A stretch of 64,000 nt of DNA from Elymus sibiricus (Eukaryota; Streptophyta; Magnoliopsida; Poales; Poaceae), in the NCBI GenBank assembly GCA_039707655.1, contig CM077672.1:199182537-199246536 (forward strand), written 5' to 3'. A program made the position numbers and the translations under genes. Each line of letters opens with the position of its first letter. Position 1 is the stretch's first letter. Shown here one piece after another: positions 20,527 through 32,400 of the stretch. The notes below the pieces were generated by a model that had not been told where the DNA came from, did not search any database, and saw only the letters and a list, made by a program, of their open reading frames with translations.

Positions 20527-21223
20527 CCCCTCCACCACCACCTACTCTCTAAGAGAGCCATCAGAACGAATCACCACTCCTACTACTCATCCATTCAATC
20601 CACTCTTCTACCAAAGGCAAATCTGTGAGAGAGTGTTTGAGTGTTGGGGAGACTATCATTTGAAGCACAAGAGCAAGGAGTTCATCATCAACAACACCAT
20701 CTATTACCGTTTGGAGAGTGGTGTCTCCTAGATTTGTTAGGTGTCACATGGGAGCCTCCAAGATTGTGGAGTTGAACAAAGGAGTTTGTAAGGGCAAGGA
20801 GATTGCCTACTTCGTGAAGATCTACCCGAGTGAGCTAGTCCTTCATGGACATAAGCCATGGTGGAATAGGCAAGGTTGCTTCTTCGTGGACCCTTCGTGG
20901 GTGGAGCCCTCCGTGGACTCGCGCAACCGTTACCCTCCGTGGTTTGAAGTCTCCTTCAACGTGGACGTACGATAGCACCACCTATCGGAACCACGCCAAA
21001 AATCACCGTGTCTTCATTGTATTTGATTTCTGCAATCCCTCATTTACGTTCATATGCAAAGTCTTTACATTCCGTTGCTTAAGTCTTAGACTTGCATGTG
21101 TAGGGTGTACTTGACTTGGTAGAATTGCTAAAACTTGCCTACAACTGAAATTGGGAAAAGGATAAGTTTTTATTTGGTCAAGTAGTCTAATCACCCCCCT
21201 CAAGACATACTTTTGATCCTACA

Positions 21224-22493
21224 TAATATGATTAAAGTAGACCCGGGGGCCATAGTTTTCACTAGAGGCTTCTCCCTCGAAACAATAGCATATGGTGGGT
21301 AGACAAATTACTGTTGGGCAATTGATAGAAAAGCACATAGTTATGATGTTATTCATGGTAATGATCACATATATAGGCATCACATCCATGACATGTAGAC
21401 CGACTCCTGCCTGAATCTACTACTATTACTCCACCAACCGACCGCTATCCAGCATGCATCTATGGTATTAAGTTCATGCCAAACAGAATAATGCTTTAAG
21501 CAAGATGACATGATGTAGACAAAGTAAACCCAAGAAATATGAATAAACCCCGTTGTTTTATCCTTAATGGCAACAATACAAATACGTTCCTCGCTACCCC
21601 TTCTATCATGAGGTGAGGACACCACAAGATTGAACCCATTACGAAGAACCTCTCCCACTGAAGATAAATCAATCTAGTTGGCCAAACCAAATGGATAGAT
21701 CGGAGAGAAATAAAAAGCTATCATAATCATGCATAATAAATTGTAGTAAAGACTCAATTACTTTCAATGAATAATCTGATTATAAACCCACAATTCATCG
21801 GATCCCAACAAACACACCGCAAAAGAAGATTACATCGGATAGAACTCCAAGAATATCGAGGAGAACATTGTATTGAAAATCAAAGAGAGAGAAGAAGCCA
21901 TCTAGCTACTAGGTATGCACCCATAGGCCTGTGGTGAACTACTCACACATCATTAGTAGGGCAGCAAGGTTGACGTAGAAGCCCTCCGTGATCGATTCCC
22001 CCTCCGGCAGAGTACCGGAAAAGGCCTCCAGATGGGATCGTGGAAGAACAGAAGCTTGCGGCGGCGGAAAATTGTTTCGGGTGGCTCTCTGGGGGTTTCC
22101 CAATATTTGAGAATTTCTAGAAGTGGAATTAGGTCAGACGGAGCCATGTGGGGCCCACAAGGTAACAGGGCGCGCCTACCCTTCCCCCAAGGGCGCGCCC
22201 TGTTGCCTTGTCGTATCCTCGTTTGTCGTCTAGTCTCCTCCCAAAGCCTCTAGGGTCTCTTTTGTCCAGAAAAAATTGTCAAAAAGTTTCGTAGCGTTTG
22301 GACTCCGTTTGATACTAATTTTCTGGAAAACCAAAAACAAGCAGAAAACAACAACTGGCACTAGGCACTGGGTTAAATAGGTTAGTTCCCAAAAATGATA
22401 TAAAAATGCATAATAAGGCATATAAAGTATCCAAGATTGATAATATAATAGCATGAAACAATCAAAAATTATAGATACGTTGGAGACGTATCA
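21224..22493 (-). repeat. Gypsy LTR (3', minus orientation), one end truncated
   Basis: Read on the minus strand it begins TGATACGTCTCCAACGTATC, a terminus very common in Triticeae gypsy elements, at 22493. The other end does not show an LTR terminus at 21224, where it is cut by the plus-strand retrotransposon. It contains a 19-bp-arm hairpin at 22158-22210. Confidence 0.75.
22158..22210. repeat. Strong GC-rich inverted repeat in LTR
   Basis: Arms of 19 bases (22158-22176 and 22192-22210), containing GGGCGCGCC, pair with one mismatch around a 15-base pyrimidine-rich loop. The RNA or single-strand DNA would form a very stable hairpin. Confidence 0.8.
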
Positions 22494-23151
22494 GCATCCC
22501 CAAACTTAATTCCTGCTCGTTCTTGAGTAGGTAAATGATAAAAACAGATTTTTTTATGTTGAATGCTACCTAGCATGTTTATCATGTAATCTCTTTACGG
22601 TATAAATGCTGAGAAACGATGAAGTAATAATATCAACATAATAATATCCATGAATATAAGAAACATAATCATTATTTTTCAAAATATACGATCCTTAACA
22701 AATGTTATCCCAGCTCATTTTATCATGTTAGCATGGCATGACTCCGCCTTCACCGCATAAATATAAATCATTAGCACCCCGGTGTCAAACCGGGCAATTG
22801 GATCGTACTTCTAACGCGCTTCAACATTTTCAACCCCACGCAATACATGAGCGTGAGCCATGGATATAGCACTATAGGTGGAATAGAATGCGGTGATAGA
22901 GATCAATAGGAGAAGTCAAAAGGAAGAATGTCTCGCATCAACTCGGCGATCAACGGGCAATGGAGAGGCCCATCGATCAATATCAATGTGATGAGTAGGG
23001 ATTTCCATGCAACGTATGCACTAAGAGCTATAAGTGTATGAAAGCTCAACGGAAACTAAGTGGGTGTGCATCCAACTTGCTTGCTCATGATGACCTCGGG
23101 CATTTGAGGAAGCCCGTCATCAAAATATACAAGCCAACACAACAAAAAAAA
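22494..23151 (-). mobile_element. 3' internal fragment of the minus-strand gypsy element
   Basis: On the minus strand AAGTTTGGGGATGC, a polypurine tract, directly precedes the LTR. About 650 bases of non-coding AT-rich DNA are left before the element is cut by the DNA transposon at 23152. No pol motif is present. Confidence 0.6.
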
Positions 23152-23350
23152 CACTTCCGTGATGATACGTCTTTGTCACTGTAGGTCACATTTTCTGTCA
23201 TGCATGTACATCCATGACGATTTTATGACAGAATCAAGATAGTCATACCTGTGCTATCGTAGAAGTGTTCCATGACAATACTGAAATTATCATCACGGAA
23301 CTGTCCACTTCCATGACGATAAATGTCGTGTCATGGAAGTGTTTTCGTCA
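23152..23350. repeat. Terminal and subterminal inverted motifs of the DNA transposon
   Basis: The motif CTTCCRTGAYGAT appears in both orientations at least five times (for example near 23154, 23268 inverted, 23290 inverted, 23309 and 23331 inverted). This supports a transposase-binding terminus. Confidence 0.6.
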
Positions 23351-23574
23351 AGGGTAACCGACATGTGGCATCCACCGTAATGGGTCATCGTTAAGCTATC
23401 GGGTGCAGGTTTGGATCTGATAACTCGTTAGCAGCCCCGACCAATGGCGATTTTCCATGTGTAAATTTCTCATTCGCCGGCAGATCCACGTGTGTCAGCT
23501 TGGCGTTGCGACAGATGTCATCCATTCATTGGACGAGACACGCCTATGGAACAGTGACACATGGCACGGCCCAA

Positions 23575-24365
23575 CAGTGGCCCATTTAGGTTATAAAGGC
23601 CGGCCCGTTTGACTTGGTCAAAAGTTAACGGGCCGGCCCATGGAAAGCCTGTTACCGGCCTGTTCGCATACAGCCCATTTATGGTCCGGGTACTCACAGC
23701 CCGTTATGTCCTTTCAAAATTCGGCCCAGTAGCGTCATGTGTGCCGTTCCATATGATTCCAGCCCATTGTCACTTTCGGCCCATCTATGGCCCGTGAAGT
23801 CTTTCGGCCCATATGAGGCCTTTTGCATCTCATGGCCCATTGATGGCCCGTGGTGAATCAGGCCCATCATAAATAGTAAACTGCTTTGAGCCCATTAACG
23901 ACCCATGATTCAGTTGGGCCGTTTCCAGCCCGTGTTTCCTTTCGGCCATCTAAGGGACCATAAATTCTTGGGCTAATTTCTGGCCCTCGATTACTTACGG
24001 TCCGTTACTGGCCTGTTATGCTAATGGGCCAAATTCAGCCCGTGGTAACAATCGGTCCATTTGTGGCCTGTTATCCCATTGGGCCGTTTTCATCATGTCC
24101 TGTAATCCGGCCCATTAAGGACCCGTCATGCCTGTTGATAGAATTAAGCTGTGCTGTCTTCCGGCCTATTAACGGCCCATTATGGTCTGGGCCCATAAAT
24201 GAACGATTCCGATTTTGGCTCGTTTACGGTCCATATTGCGGTTCGGTTTTGGCCCACGAACGGTACTGCCCATGGATCCTACGACGCGTACGAGGCCCAT
24301 GGATCCTACGTCCCGTAGGAGGCCCATCGTTACGACGGCCCGTATGTGGCCATTGGTTATTGTGG
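23575..24365. repeat. Dense GGCCCATT / AACGGGCC short repeats
   Basis: Roughly 800 bases contain more than twenty variants of CGGCCCATTTATGGCCCGT at about 30-40-bp spacing, often as inverted pairs (GGCCCAT with ATGGGCC). GGCCCA is also the plant TCP-type site motif. There is no open frame of interest. Confidence 0.75.
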
Positions 24366-24480
24366 CCACTAGCAAACCAAGGAAAAAGAACTGCAGTGAC
24401 TACAAGGAAACAAATAAACAAGACTATAAGTAAATAAATAAGCAAGCAACTAACGCTAGGCTATTACGGCGATTACAGAC

Positions 24481-24606
24481 ATTACATCCACTGGGCATCA
24501 AAGTTCGCCACCAGTGCAAATAAAGGGAACAACAAAGCAGCATATTACATACACTGGGCGTCTAAATTGACCACCAGTGCAAATAAACGCGACAGCAAAA
24601 CAAGTC
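24481..24606. repeat. 63-bp direct duplication near the gene 3' end
   Basis: ATTACATCCACTGGGC at 24481 and ATTACATACACTGGGC at 24544 head two copies of a 63-bp unit with CACCAGTGCAAATAAA. It lies just past the stop codon of the minus-strand gene, so it is probably 3' UTR. Confidence 0.75.
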
Positions 24607-24632
24607 CAGAACTGAGACAACTTCAGAACAGC

Positions 24633-27600
24633 TCAAGAAACGTTATCCTGGGTATCCACCATGCTGGCAATAAGCTTAGCAAGCTTATTAGCTTTCTCTT
24701 GTTTGGCGCTAAAATCCTCCAATGCTTGCTGCTGCACCAGAAAGTATGCATCTGAATTCTCCAAGGACTTCCTCAGTCCTTCGGCTTCTTGTCGCAGCAC
24801 AGCTGATCGATGTCTTTCAGCTTGTAGTTGAGACTCAAGAAACCGAACTGATTCAGACAGCGAGTTTGAAGAGCTTGTGCAAGCGGTAGTAGCCAGTAAC
24901 TCGAACACTACATCAAGACTGGACTTTGGGGTTGTCTCACTGTCTTCAAGATAGTTTTCCTTATCTATTTTATCAGCTTTGTTGGAGACCAGCAAGGTTG
25001 TTTCACTATCTTCAACCTTATCTGCATTACTTCCTTTACCATTGCTTAATGTGGTACTCTTCTCCAATATTCTGTCAGCATTCTAAAAGAAGAAACAAGC
25101 AGACACATAACAGGTTTAGCATGTACTCCCTCCGTTCCTAAATATAAGACCTTTTAGAGATTCCACTATAGACTACATACGGAGCAAAATGAGTGAATCT
25201 ACACTCTAAAGTATGTCTATATACATCCGTATGTAGTCCATAGTGGAATCTCTAAAATGTCTTATATTTAGGAACGGAGGGAGTAGTATATGAAACTCAT
25301 TTTGGTGAACCAGTTCAGTAGGAAGGTGGATAGGATTAAACTATCAAGTCTTCTATTGCAAAGTAGTACATTATAAAAGCATCAAACAAACATATATCTA
25401 TGTGCTACTGTCATTGCATTGTCTTGCCAAATCAATATAGAGACACAGTTCAAATCATATAAGTTCAAGAGAAAATAGCATTGAAAGAATATAAGTGTGG
25501 GAAAGTACACGGCACCACAAGATTTCAGATGGGTACCACAGGTATACATGTACAACTAACAACACTATTGGCTATGTTTTGATGCTAGTTATGTGCATGA
25601 TATGAGAACACAACTGTCTACACAATTGAAATTGAAATCAACATAGATCAATTTAGAAGAGCAAACCAGTTAAAGAAACATGTTTAAACATACCTATTGT
25701 GCCATTGGAGTTTCGATTGGATCCTTCTATTTAAAAATTAGTTGGTATGAGTAAATACAGTGATACAAGAGCAAAGCAGTATGCACCACAGCTATGGAAT
25801 CTTACCTGAGAACAGTTGTTCTGCAGGTTTAAGCACTTGTTCTACAAGAAGAGAGTACAGTAAGACGCAACCATATAGTACTTCAAAATGAAATATGATC
25901 TCATAGACCCTACCAGATTCATGGGTCTAGACCAATACAGAACAAGGCGTTCCCAGTCATCGTCCCGTAAATGTGTCTCCGGAGAAAGTAAGGGAATTTG
26001 ATGAGTTTCCTTGCCAGTGAAATACGTTTTCTTCAGGTAATTCCGATATTGCCGCAAAGCATTCTTGAAGATAGCAGAGGTATTAGCACAGGTTACCTCA
26101 TCCTGAGTTTCCAAATCGGTTGTTCTCTACACAGGAAAATGGGAACATTTGCTGTGTTATAACCAGCAGGGATGTAGAAAGTATGGGACAAAGCAAAGTA
26201 ATAGCCATGAATACTTACACATAACTCCTGGAGGAACACCTGCAACTGGCTTTTTCCTTCATCTTTAGTATAGTATTTCCATGATGGGAAGATACGCACA
26301 TAGGATTTAACAACATCAAATGCGATAGACGCTAAACTATGGATGACTGGTTCTGCTTCGTCCATAGGAATAGGTGTACTAACTGGTGGAGTTGGGGTTC
26401 GCCGTGGTAGTCCTGGCGCTTTGGGCACTAGAGCTGCCTTACTAACTGCTCTTGTTTGGGAGCTTTGTCGTGGAGATGGTGCTGTGTCAACTGGAACTGG
26501 GTTACTATCTGCTGGGGTTGGCGTTAGATTGGGTGAAGCTGGTTCTCTGTCCATCGGAGTAGGGGTACAATCTGCGATAGTCTGGGTTATGTGTGGTAGC
26601 GTTGGTTCTTGTGCAAGTACAACCAGGGTGCTATCTCTATCGACAGGTAGCACTGTTTTATTTGAAGACCGTGTTTTTACTCCGCTAGATACTGCCATCA
26701 CACCCTCCAATTCAAATGGCTGATAAACAAGAAAAGTAGTTGAATGTACAGACCTTGTATGAGACAGATGCAATAGATAGTGAGGAAAAAAGAGGGCATG
26801 AAATAGTTCACATATATGTTGTTTAACTAAATAGGATAGCATGACATAATTTCACATATATGATGTCTATCTAAATAGTATAGCATGACATAATTCAAAG
26901 ATATGATGACTAACTAAAAAGGATGGCATGAGATAATTATATGATGCCTTTAATAAACAGGTTCGCATGACATAATTCACATACATGTTATCTAAGTAAA
27001 CATGATGGCATGATATAATTCACATATGTGATTTATATACTAAGCAGATGGCATTCGCATATATGATGTCTAAACTAAGCAGATGGTGTTGAATATTGTG
27101 TATATGGTGTCTAAACTATGCAATGCAAGACACCATATGAATGATACGAGCAATATAACCCTGCCAAGTTAGAGCATAGACCTCGGGGGGGGGGGGGGGG
27201 GGGGGGGAATAGGACTGGTCATCTGTCTCTGAATCCTCCTCTGAGGAGCAATCTGGACCCAGCAAGAGATCTGCTTCGACAGGTAGCACCGTCTGCTCTG
27301 AAGAACTTGTTTTCACTCCAGATTTTTTCATCACCCACTCAAATGGCTGATTCATAGGAAGAGTAGTTGAATGTACAAACATTGTCGACAAATGGAAATG
27401 TAATGAAAAAAAGGAATGGCAAGATATAATTCAAATATATGATACCTAGCTAAACAGGATGGCATTGCATATTTCACATATATTATGGCTGGCTAAAAAA
27501 GATGGCATTGCATAATTCACATATATGATATAGAAACTAAACAACATTATAGAACATGTCTAAACTAAGCAGATGACATATATGATGTCGAAAGTATGCA

Positions 27601-27791
27601 AAGCAAGGCACCATATGCATGATATGACCAACATCATCATGCCAAGTAAGAGCAAACACCTCAGGGGGTAAATAGGAGTGGTCAGCTCCCTCTGACTCCA
27701 CCTCTGAACAACTATCTTCCTCTGGATTACAATCTGGAGGAGGGGGTGGGGTTTCCATTGCACCCACCATGGAGCGATGTCTGCATGACAT
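24633..27791 (-). CDS. Seven-exon Ptta/En-Spm-type transposon gene
   Basis: Proposed minus-strand exons are 27660-27791, 27182-27346, 26219-26719, 25914-26126, 25806-25841, 25694-25726 and 24633-25082. All have GT-AG introns and every intron is phase 0, so lengths add to 510 codons including the stop. ATG at 27791 opens an acidic, Pro-rich N-terminus. Exons 2 and 3 both begin PFE and share SGVKT-SS-TVLPV, an exon duplication. Exon 3 has PTP-rich repeats. Exon 4 carries ALRQYRNYLKKTYF and DDDWERLVLYWS, resembling the plant transposase Ptta/En-Spm domain (Transposase_24), a likely DNA-binding helper in CACTA elements. The last exon is a coiled coil (LESQLQAERHRSAVLRQEAE). One TAG ends exon 6 at 25694-25696. 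Skipping that exon would keep the frame. Confidence 0.65.
25126..25283. mobile_element. Stowaway MITE (Tc1/mariner type), 158 bp
   Basis: CTCCCTCCGTTCC at the left end is matched by its reverse complement at the right end, and almost the whole element folds back on itself. TA dinucleotides flank it at 25124-25125 and 25284-25285, the Stowaway target duplication. It sits in the last intron of the Ptta-type gene. It codes for nothing and depends on a mariner transposase elsewhere. Confidence 0.95.
26850..27120. repeat. Degenerate ATATGATGTCTAACTAAACAGGATGGCATG repeats in introns
   Basis: Units of about 50-60 bp built on CATATATGATGTCTA and GGATGGCATGACATAATTC recur in the intron between exons 3 and 2 and again at 27420-27590 in the next intron. 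They suggest that intron and exon were duplicated together. Confidence 0.6.
27185..27207. repeat. 23-base G homopolymer in coding exon
   Basis: A run of 23 G on the plus strand codes for the Pro run at the end of exon 2 on the minus strand. Its length is prone to slippage and to sequencing error, so the frame here depends on exact count. Confidence 0.8.
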
Positions 27792-29343
27792 TGTATTGCC
27801 GCGCAAGACTCTTCTCTTTTTCTCTACATGTTCAACATGACTGTGTACAATAACTGACATGCATACGAAAAAATATAGTGAGATTAAGTAAGGAGAGCAT
27901 GCAGAAATCTAGAGTGATGGTAACAACCAGTGGATAGATCCAAAAATAATGATAGCAGGCAAATGTTAGCTTAATTTAATAAAAAGACAGATGATGGTTG
28001 CTTTACTGTTTGTTTCCCACCCAAGATGAACGACATAGTAGATACCCTAGATGAAACATATAGTAGATCGATATACTATTCATTGCTGCCTCGATATGTG
28101 CCCCACATGCATTTTAAAACTCAAGTTTGAACATTAATTTGGACCTGACTTTGTGTCTAAGAGATGAACACGATGATAAACTAGCAGGTAATATTAAGCA
28201 ATGCATAAAGTAAGCAAAAACAAAAGAGTGCGACCTCTCTTGGGGACCCGTGTACTCCTTAGGTTCTTCTGCTGAGTCGATGATGGTGATGCAGTTGCGA
28301 TGGCTGCCGGTGGTGGGGAAGGAGATCTGAGGCGGCGAAAGATGGTAAGGAGTCGTGATGTCTGGTATGGTGGACGCTTCGGTCGAAATAGCAGCTCAGG
28401 TGAGGTGGACGACGGCGCGGCAGGAGCAGGACAAACCACACAAAGTTTTCTTCGACACCTATTTGTAACTGAAGTAATTCTGTAAGGGCTGCTTTGGCTT
28501 GCAGGAAGAGCACAGGAATGCAAAGAAACATGGGCAAATTAAAGTCAAACCACTTGCAAATGTGTAAAGTGAGAATGTTATTATGCCAGAAATGCACTTA
28601 GTCTTCTTTTCATGCATAGGATTTTGATAAGTAAGTCCAGGTGGATCTTAAAATTTCTGAGTTTTTCCTTTGAAACAGACACAAAAGGAAAAACTCTTTC
28701 AGTTTTGTTTTGCTCCATTCCTTTCAGCCAAATGCATGAATAATTGAATAGTAGAGTACCATAGGAATAGTTCGTATTGCTATGTTTTTCCTTCACTTTT
28801 CCCTTTGAACCAAAATAGCCCTAAGGGATCGACATGAATGTAGAGTAAAAAGTGATGCGACAAGTGTACAACCTCTTTGGCATAGCCGTCTCGACCTCAG
28901 CATCATTGGGTCGGTCGCTGAAGATGTTGCGACGGAGGTGGTTGTCAGAACTGGGGAAGAATATCTGAGGCGTCTGTAGACGGCGTCGAGGGTACTGCGC
29001 TGTTGTGATGGATGGTTCCGTCATTGGAGCAGCTCCGATGAGCTGTGCGACGTCGAGGCTGAAGTAGTACAAGACGGACATCGTTAATCTGAAGTGGGAT
29101 TCTAATACCATCTCCAATAGATGATGTAAAATACATCACCAAAAAGTGCTAGCTGTAAAATTTACATCACCAAAAAACAACCAACTCCAATAGATGATGT
29201 AAAAATTGTTGACTTAGAACTTAACTGTCAAAACTGAATTCTACTATCCAAACTGACTGTTACTGTCGAAACTGAATGCACTAGTAGCAGAGAAGCACTT
29301 CATTGGTAGTTTAGGCTGCTCGAGCACTAGTAGTAGCAGAGAA
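27792..29343 (-). other. 5' region of the DNA transposon gene, with an internal duplication
   Basis: No clear first coding exon is present, but two stretches, about 28270-28480 and 28890-29060, are related on the minus strand. Both include a CGACGGCG...GAGCTG core and an upstream AGACGG segment, about 600 bases apart. A short repeat built on CTCCAATAGATGATGTAAAA lies at 29110-29205. These could be 5' UTR exons or promoter repeats. Nothing else is recognised. Confidence 0.35.
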
Positions 29344-29449
29344 TGTGGCGCCCCGCATGATTACCACTGTAGCCAGACGGTCGCCGCACACACCAGCCTA
29401 GGAGATCACTCTGGCATGCGCTTTTACAACAAGTATCATGAACACAAGC
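29344..29449 (-). repeat. LARD 2 left LTR, first part
   Basis: 106 bases identical apart from a few changes to 48303-48408. The LTR is broken after ...GAACACAAGC by the insertion of LARD 1 and resumes at 41391. Confidence 0.92.
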
Positions 29450-32400
29450 TGTGGCACCCCGGCTCAGAGAGACCGGAACACCCCGTATTCCAGCCCAGAG
29501 ATCAAGTCTTCTGGAATACGGCACTGCTTGGCATAGAACAAATCAGCTCTTTATTTCAAATAACACCGGTACAAGGGTGCGATATTACAAAGGGTTATAG
29601 GGGCATGGCGACACTTCGCCTGCTAAGTTAGTTCTATGCTAGCAGCAGAACATCTCGAAGTGAAAAAAATTCTAGCAGCAGAACAACGACGACGGTGATG
29701 AACTCCACTCCGTAGGGACTCTGGCTGGGACGTATCCTAGAGCGCAACCTCGGAATCCTCGACAAGCAATCAATCACGTCATGACCTGCAATCTGGCATG
29801 ACACGCCAGGTGAGTACTTTGAATGTACTCGCAAGCTCACATCAACCAAAGCAATCAAGACATATAACAGCATGGCATTTACATGTTAATTATCCATGAT
29901 GAACATGATACTACTAGAACAACATGAGCATGGCAACAACATGAGCATGGCATGTACATATAATTCATGAACATGATGATACTAGCACTAGCATGCAAGG
30001 GGTCGACGTTTAAGGTCTCATGGACCAACTTACTCTGCTCAGAGGTTATCTCGTAACCACCAACTTACCATCGTGATCATCAATCGATCACCTCATAATC
30101 AATCAACATCGGTATCCACGATACCATCGTGATCCTCTTATGATCACATAAAGATCAACCAACTTCTTTTCTCATCGAACCGGGGTTGTTATTATTCAGA
30201 TTATTATTTCTGTTGACCCACAGTGTGACCTACTACAAACTGTGTCCATGACCGAGGACGCGGCTATCGATAGAATATACACTCTGCAGAGGTTAGTACA
30301 ATGTACCCATACCACGGAACTCATGGCCTCGTGCTCCCATTCGGGTGGACCAACGACATTCCGACAAAACCAATCTATTGCATGACACTCTCCCGGCCAC
30401 TTCGACAAACTCCCCTTTGGGCTATGTCCTGGGTTACCCCGATGCCAACTCGTGACATCCGCCACCAATGTGGCCGCCACCATCGTGGCCAAACCAAAAC
30501 TGTCCCAAACGGGGACCTGAGCTCAATACCAAAACCGGGTATTCAAGGCTTATGGCCGCCTACCTGATCAGGGTAGCGCGCGCGCATAACCTTCCCTATT
30601 ATGAGGCACCGGCGAGAGGCATGACAATAGACCGCATTAGGGCCCTCCATAAAGCAAGTGTGGCTGCACTGGTTAGCTCGATTCGGTGGCACCATGACTC
30701 AGCCAACAGATTTGTTCAAGTTCGATGAATGTCAGGTTCACTTGAATGGTGATGAGCTGAGTCACAATAAAATACATAATGAAATAACAATGCAGATGAG
30801 CATGATATCAGTGTAAACATGGATGGGCAATATAACCATTTAACATCAACAATGATAAATCATTTTACTCAACGGGACACAAATGAGCATAGCATAACGA
30901 TGATCACGAATACCACAAGTATTTTCATATCAAACCAAGACTACTCATGTGAGCATATCATTATCGCTAGCATTGGAAATGATTACAAGAATAAAATATG
31001 GTAAGAATATCCTTAGCAATTAATCATATCACTTACTAGATGAAAATGAACATGGCATAAGCAATGAGCATGGATTCACAAGCATATTCGAAGCATTCAC
31101 AAAATAATTAAATGCGCAAACAATTATTAAATATTCAAGTGGAAACCATGGCTACTGCAGTGCCATCATGCAAGTGGCTGTGGTGGCTTGCCTGGGGATG
31201 AAGGAAACACCGGGGAGAAGTGCGAGGCACTCACGGAAAGAATCGCCAGAAAAGTTTCCCTCTCGGCGGTGCTGTTTTAAGGGCAAGGGAAAAATGGTCA
31301 TTTTCACAGTGTGACAACCTCATCAAAATGGTTCCATCGGAACGGGCTCAACGAACTGAGATCGTGGGCTTTGGAATCACCTGAATCGGAGTTACGGTTG
31401 TTGAGATACGGCCGTTCGTTCGTTAGGCAGAAAAAGAATAAAAATCTGTCCACTTCTGCCCTTATCGGACGAACGTCCGCAAATTAGCAGTTTTGGCCGG
31501 CGGCTGGAAATTGAAAGCGTATTTCGGAAAATACGTCTTCTAATGGTGAAAGCGTATTTTCAGTCGAAAACGCACCAGAGTACGCTTTCATAAAACGAAA
31601 ACGCACTTTATCGAAGTACGCCTCCACTTAAAACTAGGCGGGCCTGGGGTCAACGCCTCCCTCTGGCTGACGGGTGGGGTCGCTGGTTGGTGGGGCCCGC
31701 CCGCCCGGTCAGCGTCTTCAACCTCTCTCCTGCCCGCGATGTACAGGAGGGACGCACGCTCGCCGGCGCTTGCCCGGCGACTCGGGCCATCTCCGGCCGA
31801 GGTGAGGGCACCGGCGAGCTCAGGGGAGCGGGCCGCATCCGTCCCCGCATCGCACGGACGCCGAGGAGGGCTGGAGCCGCGGCGACTCACGGTGGCCGAG
31901 GGCAGGGGCGGCGGCCGTTCTTGCGCACGCGGCCACAGGGCACGGGAGGAGAGGAGGACTTCGGGGCGAGCTCCGTGGTGGCGGTGGAGGTCTCTGGTGG
32001 CGTCTAGAGGAAGAGGGAGGGCCGGCCTTGCCCGAATTTAAGAGGAGCTCGGCGGCGGCCATGGCGGCAATGGTGGTCGAGGAGAGCTCCTCAAGCTCGC
32101 TTGAGTAGTCGGGGCGGCCTATGGGAGAGTGGAGGCGAGCATGGTGAGGTCGGAAAGACTCGGGACTGGCTTAAATAGCCAAGGCGGCGATGCCCTCGCC
32201 GGAAGCCGCCGCGGACATGCGGACGATTCCTCTGGCGTGACCGCGTGCGCGCGCGCACGCGTGGAGGTGGAGAGGAAGAAGACAACGGCAAGGCAACGAC
32301 GACCGCGGGCATCCCGGGGCGGCGTGCTCGCCGGAGAGGAAAGAGGAGAGGGGGAGGTGTCCAGAGAGGACACGCGGATGCAGGAGAGGCTGGGCTACGC

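Larger units (their letters stand above)
19823..21223 (+). repeat. LTR (3') of a plus-strand retrotransposon, 1.4 kb
   Basis: Runs from TGAAAGTGCAACTAATACC to TTTTGATCCTACA, with TG and CA ends and a polypurine tract just before it. It holds a plus-strand TATA box at 20519-20526 and a series of CGGTNNCACCGAG-like repeats. The 5' LTR is not in the window, so the left part of the element was lost or lies beyond the CACTA. The superfamily is not decided from this part alone. Confidence 0.75.
23152..29343 (-). mobile_element. CACTA-like DNA transposon with a Ptta/En-Spm-type gene
   Basis: Begins after an A run with CACTTCCGTGATGATACG. Related blocks (CACTTCCATGACGATAA and inverted forms) recur up to 23345, a subterminal pattern like CACTA elements, although the terminus is CACTT rather than CACTA. 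Next comes a long field of GGCCCATT-type repeats, then a minus-strand multi-exon gene whose fourth coding exon resembles the plant Ptta/En-Spm domain. The LARD at 29344-49021 interrupts it (GAGAA on both sides), and the continuation starts at 49022. The right terminus was not found. A Mutator-like assignment is the main alternative. Confidence 0.6.
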
